In this document: positions 48,601-60,600 of the stretch, piece after piece
How the letters are laid out: every line of letters starts with the position of its first letter
Numbering within the stretch: the first letter of the stretch is position 1
NCBI RefSeq assembly: GCF_037325665.1
Contig: NC_090259.1
Span: 36,807,914 to 36,871,913 of the forward strand
DNA from: Littorina saxatilis
Lineage: Eukaryota > Mollusca > Gastropoda > Littorinimorpha > Littorinidae
Direction: 5' to 3'
Length of the DNA: 64,000 bases
Position numbers and translations under genes: made by a program
Notes under the pieces: generated by a model
What the model was told of the DNA's origin: nothing
Database searches by the model: none
What the model saw: only the letters and a program-made list of their open reading frames with translations

Positions 48601-51600
48601 TGTTTTTAAAATTCACTTCCAGTAGATCTGCATTCTATACGATAATGACTTCACCAGGCTCAAGGGGGGGGGGTGTGTATTTGAAATGTGCATGCCTTTT
48701 GCTTTAACTCTTCACGTCCTGTACCACACATCCGCCGTAGTCCTGTACCGCACGATATCGCACGACTTTGTTACTATACTTAGGAATGACCTCACAGGAC
48801 GGAAGCGCTCTTCTGTGCTTGAAAACCACATTAAATTACATATTCTTACCCCAATTCTCATAAATGCATTGACTTCAATCTCACATGCTAGATGTCGAAA
48901 AACTACTCAAATTACCTGCCCTTGCAAGGGTGGTAACCAAGCTAAAAACAGACGCCATAGCCGTTGCTATGCCCTGTCCCACCTGGTTACCCATAACCCA
49001 CCGCGCACCACGTGAGCACCGGTATCCGGAATAATCATTCTCGACTTTCGACGACACACGTCAGACGTGCGGAATTCGTCTGCTCACTTGGCTTTCCCAA
49101 GCCCTTGTCTTTGTGACGTTATGGGCTTGGGGGGGCCTTTACCTGTTCGCCTTTCTTTTGGTGAGACCTGTCCTTTTTTACATTTAGTTTTGACTAAATG
49201 TTTTAACGTAGAGGGGGAATCGAGACGAGGGTCGTGGTGTATGTGTGTCTGTGTGTGTGTGTAGAGCGATTCAGACTAAACTACTGGACCGATCTTTATG
49301 AAATTTGACATGAGAGTTCCTGGGTATGATATCCTCACACGTTTTTTTCTTTTTTTTGATAAATGTCTTTGATGACGTCATATCCGGCTTTTCGTGAAAG
49401 TTGAGGCGGCACTGTCACGCCCTCATTTTTAAACCAAATTGGTTGAAATTTTGGTCAAGTATTCTTCGACGAAGCCCGGACTTCGGTATTGCATTTCAGC
49501 TTGGTGGCTTAAAAATTAATCAATGACTTTCGTCATTAAAAATCTGAAAATTGTAAAAAAAAAATTTTTTTTATAAAACGATCCAAATTTACGTTTATCT
49601 TATTCTCCATCATTTGCTGATTCCAAAAACATATAAATATGTTATATTTGGATTAACAACAAGCTCTGAAAATTAAATATATAAAAATTATTATCAATTT
49701 TTTTTTTTCGAAATCAATTTAAAAACACTTTCATCTTATTCCTTGTCGGTTCCTGATTTCAAAAATATATAGATATGATATGTTTGGATTAAAAACACGC
49801 TCAGAAAGTTAAAACGAAGAGAGGTACAGAAAACCGTGCTATCCTTCTCAGCGCAACTACTACCCCGCTCTTCTTGTCAATTCCACTGGCACTGCCTTTG
49901 CCACGGGCGGTGGAGTGACGATGCTACGAGTATACGGTCTTGCTGCGTTGCGTTGCGTTCAGTTTCATTCTGTGAGTTCGACAGCTACTTGACTAAATGT
50001 TGTATTTTCGCCTTACGTGACTTGTTTTTAATTGAATTGTTGTTTGTTAGCTACTTGTTTACAGCCGCTTCAGAAATTTACTTTTCTGGTGGTCTACGAT
50101 TTCTGCCATTTACAAGATGGCTGATAGCAAGCAATAACTTAGGGCTAGGCAGGAAGTGAATAAGGCTGTTAGCCCTTTTTAGAAACCTCTGTTGACCCTT
50201 CGAGTAGTACTGCTTTTGTAGTAGCTGTTCGTGCGGATAAGGTTTCGTTTTTTCTTCCCAGCCCTCCTCTCCTCTTAACTCAGTCAGTGTCTTCCACTTT
50301 CGGGGGACTTAACGATGAAATATGTGTTTATTTCTCTGCTATTTCAATCAATCAATATGAGGCTTATATCGCGCATATTCCGTGGGTACAGTTCTAGGCG
50401 CTGTGCAATGATGCCGTGTGAGATGGAATTTTATATAAGGCCAGTAGATTGCAGCCATATCGGCGCATATTTACCTTTCACGGCCTATTATTCCAAGCCA
50501 CACGGGTATAGGTAGACAATTATTAACTGTGCCTAAGCAATTTTGCCAGGAAAGACCCTTTTGTCAATCCTGGGATCTTTAACGTGCACACCCAATGTAG
50601 TGTACACGGGGGGAGGGTTCGGACACCGAAGAGAGTCTGCACACAAAGTTGACTCTGTGAAATAAATTTCCGCCGAACCTGGGATCGAACTCACGCTGAC
50701 AGCGGCCAACTGAATACAAATCCAGCGCACTACCAACTGAGCTATATTTCAGGCACGATCGGCCCGCCCACCGTGGTGGCGTACTCCTTGGCAGCTTCGC
50801 ATTGTGGTCTGGTGCAAATGGCCAGTTCGGTTCAGCCCTTTTTTGCCTCTGGTGGCTCTGGGTTGTTCGCGAGCACCCTCTCCTTTCGGGAGGGGGGGGC
50901 CTGCTCCCTACCTGCCTCTGACCACTCTGATTACCTCCGGTATTTCTCAGTGTGTTGGGGGGGGGATGTTCCTGCTTCGCACCATGGTCTGGTGCAAATG
51001 GCCAGTTCGGTTCAACCCTTTCTGCCTCTGGTAGTACTGGGTTGTTCACGAGCACTCTCTCCGTTGGGAGAGGGGGCCTGCTCCCCGCCTGTCTCTGCCC
51101 ACTCTCCTTGCTTTTAGCACAGCTGAGTCGGGCATGCAGCCCCCTTACCGTTTGGAAGGGGGAGTGGGGGGGCACGGTAAGTCACAGCCTGGGCTGGTTC
51201 CCACTCTGCCTCAATGGGGGCAGGGGGCTGTGTCAGTGGCCCACCCTTTCTCGCTCTCAGGGCAGGATCGGGTGGGGGCTGTGACGGCGGCCCACCCTTT
51301 CCCTCCCTCTGGGCGGGATCGGGTGGGCGCTGTTGGACTGTCTTCTCAGTCTATGCCTCTATTGTCCTTGCCCGGCAACCGCCCGCCCCGCCCCCCCCCC
51401 CCCCTCTGGGTGGGTGGGCGGTGGGGCTGCTGGACGTCAGCAGGGGGACGGGTGGGGGTCGGCCGTTTAAGGTTGCGTCTCTCACCCCGTCTCTCCCTCC
51501 TCCAGGGGTTTACTGCTGTGACGAGCCACCCCCCTCCCCATCTGGGGCGCGGTGTGGCTCAAGCCAGTCAGTACAGCGGGGGTGCCACGTACGGCCTTTC

Positions 51601-54600
51601 CAGGCTACGTTACATACTCCTCCTCTGCCCCATTAGGGGCAGGTGGCTGTGTTAGCTGCCCGCACTCGTTGTCGCGGGTTGGTTCAAACTGGTCAGACCG
51701 GTTTTGGCGGCTGGGCCCAGTCTCTCGCACAGCGGTCGGGGAACAATGAGCTTGGCTCTCCTTTGTTCTCGGCAGGGTGCTGTGCCGGCTGCCTACTCCT
51801 CTACCCCCTTGGGGTAGGTGAGCGGTGGCGGTGGCAGGCGGAGACAGAACATGCTCTTAACTCTCCAGTCTCCCATTCTTTGTGTTCTGACCCAATGGAT
51901 TGTGGGGACTCGGACTACAGTATCGCCTTGCCAGTGGTCATTGTCCTCAGCCAGCATCCGTCACCCCCCCCCCCCCCCCCCTCCTCGGGGTGGGTGAGCG
52001 GTGGGGCTACAGGACGTCAGCAGGTGGACGAGTGGGGGTCGGCCGTTTACGGTTGCGTCTCATTCAGTTTTTCCCCCCTCCAGGGGTTACTGCTGTGAAG
52101 AACCACCCCCCTCCCCACTCGGGGCGCGGCGTGGCTCAAACCAGGCAGACTGGTTCTTAGCACTGGGACGCTTCTCTCGCACAGAGGGTGGGGTACGGCT
52201 GGCCGGGCTTGGCTTGGTCTCGTACCCCCACTCTCCCTCCTTCTCGGCAGGGCGCTGTGCCAACTACCAACCCCTCTCCCCCCTCACGTCAGGTGGGCGG
52301 TTGGGGTTGGCAGGCAGAGACTGATCACGCTTTTCACTCTCACTCTTGACGGTGTTATCAGCAGGAGTTTTAGTGCGCTGCCTCCCCCGTCTCCCCTCCT
52401 TTTGTGTTTTGACACAACGGCTGGTCGGGATTCGGACTCCTCGGTTGAGGAGGGAGAGTGTGTAGCGCTGCCTACTGCTTGTAGGCTTGCTATGCAAAAA
52501 GGGAGGCTGCTGGGGCAGCTTACTTTTTCCCGGATGGGGTGGCCAGACCTGGGAACCCATACGATTTCGCCGTATTTTGTACGCATGATTGTCGAGAATA
52601 CGCTCAGTACGGTCAGTGGGAAAAAAATACGACGAGAAAAATTCCTAGACTACTTTTCTTCACAAGCCCATCCTGATGCCGATCCAGTATTTTGGCACAT
52701 GATTACGTCACTATATTTGCCGCCGTCGAAAAAAATATAATCGGATCGTGTCAATCAATCAAAACAACCAGGCAAACGAAAGTACGGTATTTGGCAAAAT
52801 CGGCTCCGAGAATAAACAAGTGAAACAAAGAAGAAAAGTGAAAAAGTTTGAAGAAAAATATCACACACACACAATTTGTAACCAACACACACATGTAGTC
52901 CCGCCCGGAATAAGCTTTTTTGGGGTGATTTACGACTTTTGCGCACATTTTGAGCAGACGAAAACACAACATGGCGGCTCTCGCTCCTCCAACTATCGCG
53001 AGACACAAAAAAACGATACATCCGGTGTTTCTCTGTACGCTTGTCACGACGACTTGTTGACAAACGAAGATTCGCGAAAGAAAGAGAAAAGCGCCGAGTC
53101 TTGAGTAGAGAGCTAATAAAGTACCGGTAATCGCTAATCGAGCGAAATGAAAATCCGCGGCGACTTCCATTAGGTGAATGCTATTCAAGTTTAGGTAACG
53201 TTTTAGCCGCATTTTTTTATAAGCCGCAATGCGATTTTTGACTCACATGCAAAGCAAAAGTGAGTCTATGTACTCACCCGAGTCGCCGTCCGTCCGTCCG
53301 TCTGTCCGGCCGTCCGGAAAACTTTAACGTTGGATATTTCTTGGACACTATTCAGTCTATCAGTACCAAATTTGGCTAGATGGTGTATAATGACAAGGCC
53401 CCAAAAAACATACATAGCATCTTGACCTTGCTTCAAGGTCAAGGTCGCAGGGGCCATAAATGTTGTCTAAAAAACAGCTATTTTTCACATTTTTCCCATT
53501 TTCTCTGAAGTTTTTGAGATTGAATACCTCACCTACATATGATATATAGGGCAAAGTAAGCCCCATATTTTGATACCAGTTTGGTTTACCTTGCTTCAAG
53601 GTCACAGGAGCTCTTCAAAGTTGGATTGTATACATATTTTGAAGTGACCTTGACCCTGAACTATGGAAGATAACTGTTTCAAACTTAAAAATTATGTGGG
53701 GCACATGTTATACTTTCATCATGAGACACATTTGGTCACATATGATCAAGGTCAAGGTCACTTTGACCCTTATGAAATGTGACCAAAATAAGGTAGTGAA
53801 CCACTAAAAGTGACCATATCTCATGGTAGAAAGAGCCAATAAGCACCATTATACTTCCTATGTCTTGAATTAACAGCTTTGTGTTGCATGACCTTGGATG
53901 ACCTTGACCTTGGGTCAAGGTCACATGTATTTTGGTAGGAAAAATGTGTAAAGCAGTTCTTAGTGTATGATGTCATTGCTAGGTTTAGCTGAAGGTCAAG
54001 GTCATGTAAAGGTCAAGGTCAAGCATGTGAGTCGTATGGGCTTTGCCCTTCTTGTTTTTTGAGTCACTTGAGAAAAAGTGACTCTATGTAATCGGTCAGT
54101 GTTAGTCTGTCCGGCCGGCCGGCCGGCCGGCCGTCCGTAGACACCACCTTAACGTTGGACTTTTCTCGGAAACTATCAAAGCGATCGGGCTCATATTTTG
54201 TTTAGTCGTGACCTCCAATGACCTCTACACTTTAACGATGGTTTCGTTGACCTTTGACCTTTTTCAAGGTCACAGGTCAGCGTCAAAGGAAAAATTAGAC
54301 ATTTTATATCTTTGACAAAGTTCATCGGATGTGATTGAAACTTTGTAGGATTATTCTTTACATAAAAGTATTTACATCTGTAGCCTTTTACGAACGTTAT
54401 CAGAAAAACAAGGGAGATAACTAGCCTTTTCTGTTCGGCAACACACAACTTAACGTTGGGCTTTTCTCGGAAACTATAAAAGTGACCGGGCTCAAATTTT
54501 ATGTGAACGTGACTCATTGTGTTGTGAATAGCAATTTCTTCCTGTCCATCTGATGCCTCATATAATATTCAGAACTGCGAAAGTGACTCGATCGAGCGTT

Positions 54601-57600
54601 TGCTCTTCTTGTTTTTTAAAGTCGTGGCTTGTAGTTCGTCAAATACGGTACAGTTTTTGTCAGTAAAAAGTGAAAAAAGCATTTGTTTTAAATGTAAACT
54701 TAATTAACGGTGTGACGGACGCGCATGAGGCATGTTTTAATCATGGATGGGCAAACGCTGTGTGGAGTACGCTCATTTTTTTGAAAATACACCAAGTTTG
54801 TTTGAGAATACTCAAAGTGCAAAACAGGGGTTCCCAGGTCTGGGTGGCGGATTCAGAACAGGGTGTCTCTCTTCCTCCCTCTTCCGCGGATGACTTTGGG
54901 TTTACGCGGGCTTACTCGCAATCGTTTCGATTTGCCGAGTCTCCGGTGATTGCCTACCACATGTCGCAGCTCTTGGCTTGACCCGCACCTCAGGGTAGTG
55001 ATCTTCAGCCTACACCTTTCCCGCTGCTTCATGCGCATGGTCCTGCTCTTCCTTCTGCTAGCCAGTGGCTGGCTTCTGGGTTTCAGGCTGCTCCGTTCTC
55101 ACTTTTAGTGCGGAAGAAGATAGGTTGGAGTGTCAAGTCCCAGGATCTGGATCCAGACATTTTCGTTGCCAAGGGCTAGTTTTTCCACTCCGCCGGAACT
55201 AGTCTCCGGGCTTCACAAATAGACCACAGGGAACGTGGGGTTGCGTGATGTTACTCCTCCCTCTCCTCTCTGGAGGAGGTGGGACGGCATGGTCTAGAGA
55301 CCTCCCGCGGGTTAGGGGGAAGAATTTACACGATGCTCCCCAGCATGTCGTAAAAGGCGACTAACGGATTCTGTTTCTCCTTTTACCCTTGTTAAGTGTT
55401 TCTTGTATAGAATATAGTCAATGTTTGTAAAGATTTTAGTCAAGCAGTATGTAAGAAATGTTAAGTCCTTTGTACTGGAAACTTGCATTCTCCCAGTAAG
55501 GTAATATATTGTACTACGTTGCAAGCCCCTGGAGCAATTTTTTTATTTGTGCTTTTGTGAACAAGAAACAATTAACAAGTGGCTCTATCCCATCTCCCCC
55601 CCTTTCCCCGTCGCGATATAACCTTCGTGGTTGAAAACGACGTTAAACACCAAATAAAGGAAGAAAGATGGTCTAGAGTTATCTGCTTTTGCTGAGACTC
55701 TCCTCTGTGCTCTCATACGAGCCATCTTATCCTCCCTGGACTCTTTTTGGTTTAGGGAGGATGCCTCGGATAGGGCCGTAGCCATCCTGCTGGCAGCTCT
55801 GGCTAGGGTCATCACCGAGCAGATGAGTTCGTCAGTGATGTTCTATGCCCACACTGTCTTCACCAGGTGTGATCTCCTTCTTTTACAAGGGGTTTGATTT
55901 CACACCAGTTACAGGAAGCAAGGGACAGGCTTTTTTCGGGGTTTGTTAAAACCTACTCAGAAGCCTCAGTCTTGCCCTTCCTTCATGGACAAGTAGCAGC
56001 GCATTGATGCGCTCCCGGTCACAAAGTGGGTGTTTCGTTCAGTGTCTCCTCCCTCTCCGGAGGAGGTGGGATGGCATGGTCTAGAGGTATCAGCTTTGGC
56101 TGAGATTTTTCTCAGTGCTCTCACACGAGCCTTCCTTATGCGTTCCTGCAGACAGGAAGTGGCTTCGTTTCTGGAGAGCTATTCGTCTCTGGACGACCTC
56201 GGGGACTGGTTGATCTTTTTTCAGAGTCAATCAGCTTACCAGCTGCATTTTCAGATGGTGTTGAACCAGGCTTTCAGTCCTCCCTCTGTTCCTTTTCAGG
56301 AGTCCATGAGCCTGGCGTTCTTCTCTCGCTGGTGGTGTTCCTGTCGCCTATGCGAAGTTTTGCCAACAGCTCTTTGGAGGTCTGATGACATGTTCATTAA
56401 TTTTTTACCTCCTGGACATCTCCTGCTCCTTGCCCTCGTTAGTTTCTGCAGGACAGGTTCTCTCAGGGACATAAGTAAGTTCCCTCCGCCTTTAGGAGCA
56501 TTCTGCATTTATGAGAATTGGGGTAAGAATATGTAATTTAATGGAAAATTTCAATAGTAAATTTTCATTTGATTAATATAGCGAACGACGAAGAAGAAGA
56601 AGATTTGATTAATATACTTACCCAATTCTCATAGTTAATACCCTCCCATCCATCCCCGCTTGTTACGGCTGGTATTTGTGTGTAAATGTATGTATGTGTC
56701 GTTAATACCCTATCAGAAAAATGCGTGTGTTATTTCTGTTCACAACTCCTTTCTCACACACACACAACACTCGAACAAAGCACAAAGACTAGACACAATT
56801 CCTGCCCTTTGCCCTCATACTTGTATTCAAGTGATCACAACATTAACCAACAATCACAACAAAATATCAATACAATATCTCATCCACTCAAGACTCTTTC
56901 ATTCAATATAACATTATTATCTCGAGTAATGATGACAAGAAAATCTTTCCCTCGATGATGTCGTCCTTGTTGATTCTCCGTTTAAGAATCACACATACTA
57001 AAACGATTCACATGTCGGCTCACATTTCAGTGGCCGTACATCTATTTTGGATTCTCACAATCCGTCCCTAAACCACTTAGCTGGTTATCTTCTCTTGCCA
57101 ACTCACAATACAGTGGTTACAAGTTTATTACGGATTCTCACAATCCCATTCCACAAACGAAGTTATGTGGGTGCGCACTCTCTTCTAGGTCGCACACTTG
57201 CCAACTCACAATACAGTGGTTACAAGTTTATATCGGATTCTCACAATCCTAATTCACATACAAAGTTCTGCAGGTGCGCACACTCTTCTAGGTCGCACAT
57301 GTATGATATACAGTTCTGCAGGTGCGCACACTCTTCTAGGTCGCACATGTATGTCTACTCACAAATCAGCGGGTCCGACGCTTGCACCATATCTCATACA
57401 ACATGGGGTTCTCACCAGCTACAAGCTCTCCAGCGCTGTGTTACGCTCCCGCGCCGACACTTCTCTACCCTTCCAGTTGAGCGCGTCCGTGCCCCCACTG
57501 GGAAGCTGTATAGAAAGTTTATGCTACCGTAAGTTTCAATTCTAGATAAACTTCTCTACACAATAACACTTCCATTCTTTCTCAGTATTATTCAATTATC

Positions 57601-60600
57601 CGCCAACTACTTATGCGGATATGTTATTTACACCAGCTCATTTACAAGTAACTTCATTACTACCGAACATACCACACTCAATTCAAAATGGCTGACACAG
57701 CTCACGGCACGCTTTCCACCCATTTCACAACCTGACTCTCAGTCATTTTACACGTTAAAGTTACTGAGCAAAAATACAATTCAATAAATACCTGTATCTT
57801 TACAGCATTTGAATCATAACAGATTCATTCACAGTAGCCACTAAACAGTCGGCTCACTGCTCAAGGAGCAACATCTGAACACAGCGTAGTGTCACCACAC
57901 CCTCTCCAGAGAGCGTTTTCAGATGTTCTGCCGGCTCACTAAACATGGCGGCTTCAAGGTTATCATATTTTAGTCATCTCTGATTGGCCCGTAGCAGCCA
58001 ATGACAATACAGGTCACACGAGTCAGCCAACTATCTCAACATGCGACATTCCTACCACGCGGTCAAGGCGTGAAACAACAAAGTATGGCCAGCCAATCTG
58101 TACACATTTGTTTAAGCCATCTAACACTAAATTATGTACAAATCCATTTGTCACACCGCTACTTAATTTCCTAAGGGTTTTTGAGAAGTCTGGAATGATT
58201 ATTCCGGATGCCGGCGCTCACGTGGTGCGCGGTGGGTTATGGGTAACCAGGTGGGACAGGGCATAGCAACGGCTATGGCGTCTGTTTTTAGCTTGGTTAC
58301 CACCCTTGCAAGGGCGGGTAATTTGAGTAGTTTTTCGACATCTAGCATGTGAGATTGAAGTCAATGCATTTATGAGAATTGGGTAAGTATATTAATCAAC
58401 GGAAAATTTACTATTGAAATTTTCCATTTAGGTCACTTTCTTTGTAACGAGCACATGGCTGCTCCTCGGTTCGTTCGTTTGGTGAACGTTTTGGTACTTT
58501 GCAACAGATTTTTATCGATTTTTTTTTTGGCGGAGATTTTGCGACCATCTCTGGTGATGCCGATACAGTCAGTAAAGACCAATTTCGGGATATTATCGAC
58601 GGATTAGTGGCAGAACAAGTGCTGGGACTTGGAGCAGACAATCACATGACATTGAAATGAAAGCTTCAAGTGTTTCTTCTGTAATAATACTGGCGATTTG
58701 TCGGACTTTTCGGCTGGTGACATTTTTGTCATGTGACACGGATGAGATGGACGCGATGCAAAATTAACAACAAAAACGGAATAAACTGGTACAGGCACAT
58801 AGAGTAAGCTTTTATCAATCGAACTGTGAAATTTGAATGAAATTATTCATAAAATAGTTCAGAAGAGGTTAAAACACACAGATACCCAGTTTCTGGTCAT
58901 TTTCATCAAATCCTTTTGGGACTGAGGCTTAGCAATAGGGAAATATGTACAGGACGTGAAGAGTTATGTAGAAGAAATTATATATTTCAAATGCACTTCA
59001 TAGCAGCTCATTTTATATCACGACTTCACCAGGGTCAAGGTCAAAACCAGAAGGTCACACCAGTCCTGTCACGCCTGGGGCCCATGACAACACCGGTGGG
59101 GTTCCATCGTACCAGTGCGTTCACGTCTCCGTACGTCTGGCGCCCAGTCTCATCCCAGACGTCCAGCTCTGCGCCGTCCCCCATAAAGCCCAACTTGTCA
59201 TCCGACTCGCTTAACGCTCAATTTGACTTGGCCGCCGCTCGCAGTCTTCACTTTGACAAGTATGGTTCAGTGCCTATCACTATAGACGATCGTTCGGAAA
59301 TAACTGTCGTGTTTGTATGGGTTGTGAAAGAGTAAATGCTCCTGGATTATTGAGGCATGTTTTTCCACATGGAATTATAGGCCAGACATTAGTGAGGGGT
59401 CTGTCTGAAACCTGTATCCTGTGGAAAGTTTGCCTCAGTAAAAGCAAGAGTTATTTCTTGAGTTTGTCTATTATGTAAAACAAAATAGGAAAGGCGCATT
59501 ATAGAATGTTAACTTTTAGCACTCCAGATTCCAGCCAGCATTACTTCCCCTGTAGCCACATTATTTTGCTTACCTAGCGAAAGAATAACACCCACTAACT
59601 TTTAACACTTACAACTTCTTTGAAAATGCACTAATAAGCAAGAAACGTTGTGGTTGTGATGGGGTTATATTTAACATTAACATATTTTTGTTTGCATGCA
59701 TCATTTATTTCTTAGCATAAATATAAATACAAAATGAAAAGGGGTTGTGTTGGCTAGTCCGTGGAATGTTGTGAAACTAACCAGTCTATGTCTGGTGAAA
59801 CTCCTTTGATCAGGTAATCATGTTGACCATCCAACTTCCTGATCCTGGTATCTAATAATAATAATAATAATATGGGAGATTTATAGAGCGCTTTACATTC
59901 TCTAAGCGCTTTACAATGAAAAACATACATATACATACAAAGCAAAGCAAAAAAGCATGTGCAGCAGCATTCAGCACACAAGTGAACAACGAAACACTAC
60001 ATCAATACAAGCTGCAAGCATACTAACACAGGCAAAACATTCAAACATTCAAACACCTGATTCAAAAATGCACCATGTTGAAATAAAATTAATCAAAATA
60101 CTGTGTGAAGAAGTGTGTTTTAAGGTTTGATTTGAAGGAACAGAATGTTTGGCAGTGTCGGATAGAGTAAGGGAGAGAGTTCCATGCAACGGCAGCAGAG
60201 TGGGAGAAGGCTCTCTGGCCGAGCTGTTTGCGACTAAAAGAAGATAGACGGAATATTCTAGTGTCTACAGAGGAGCGGAGGGATCGTGAGGGTGTATAGA
60301 GTGTGAACAGGTCAGACAGGTAGAATGGGGCTGAGCCAGATATTATTTTGTAGCAGATACAGCAGCACTTATATTGGATTCTCAGCTCTACAGGGAGCCA
60401 ATGAAGTTTCTTTAGCAAGGGGGAACAGGACTGGGACCGAGGGGCTTTGCAGACAAGCCGGGCTGCAGAATTTTGAACACGCTGCAAAGGATGGATGACA
60501 GACTGAGGACAGCCAATGAGAACAGAATTTCCGTAGTCTAATCGAGAAAGAATGTAGGAGGAAACAAGGGTCTTGGTGGCATCTTCGGTAAGGTATGGAC

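Larger units (their letters stand above)
52545..54842. mobile_element. 2.3-kb element with CAGACCTGGGAACCC inverted ends
   Basis: The left end CAGACCTGGGAACCC at 52545 and the inverse end GGGTTCCCAGGTCTG at 54828-54842 lie between GGTGGC direct repeats. No transposase domain recognised. Two TGAGTCAC elements are nested inside. Confidence 0.65.
48830..58428 (+). mobile_element. second DIRS-like element, degraded, in TSC1 intron 8
   Basis: Fossil-type entry. Inverted terminal repeats at 48830-49043 and 58192-58428; internal complementary region at about 56505-56650. Between them are only fragments of the first frame and of the recombinase end, related to the element in intron 2 (about 54840-56480), part of them duplicated. 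The remainder consists of later insertions: an ACATTTAGTCAAG element, a tRNA-SINE, a TIR element of 2.3 kb and a gastropod SINE. Clearly broken in many places and older than the intron 2 element. Confidence 0.75.

Noticed and set aside
50579-51655. Pro/Gly/Arg-rich frames in both strands of the GC-rich block
   Set aside because: Open in several phases at once, which points to base composition rather than coding. Kept only as a repeat region.
57045-57360. CRISPR-like or coding repeat
   Set aside because: Units vary in length and share their whole sequence; a simple tandem duplication explains it. The open frames over it have no conserved features.
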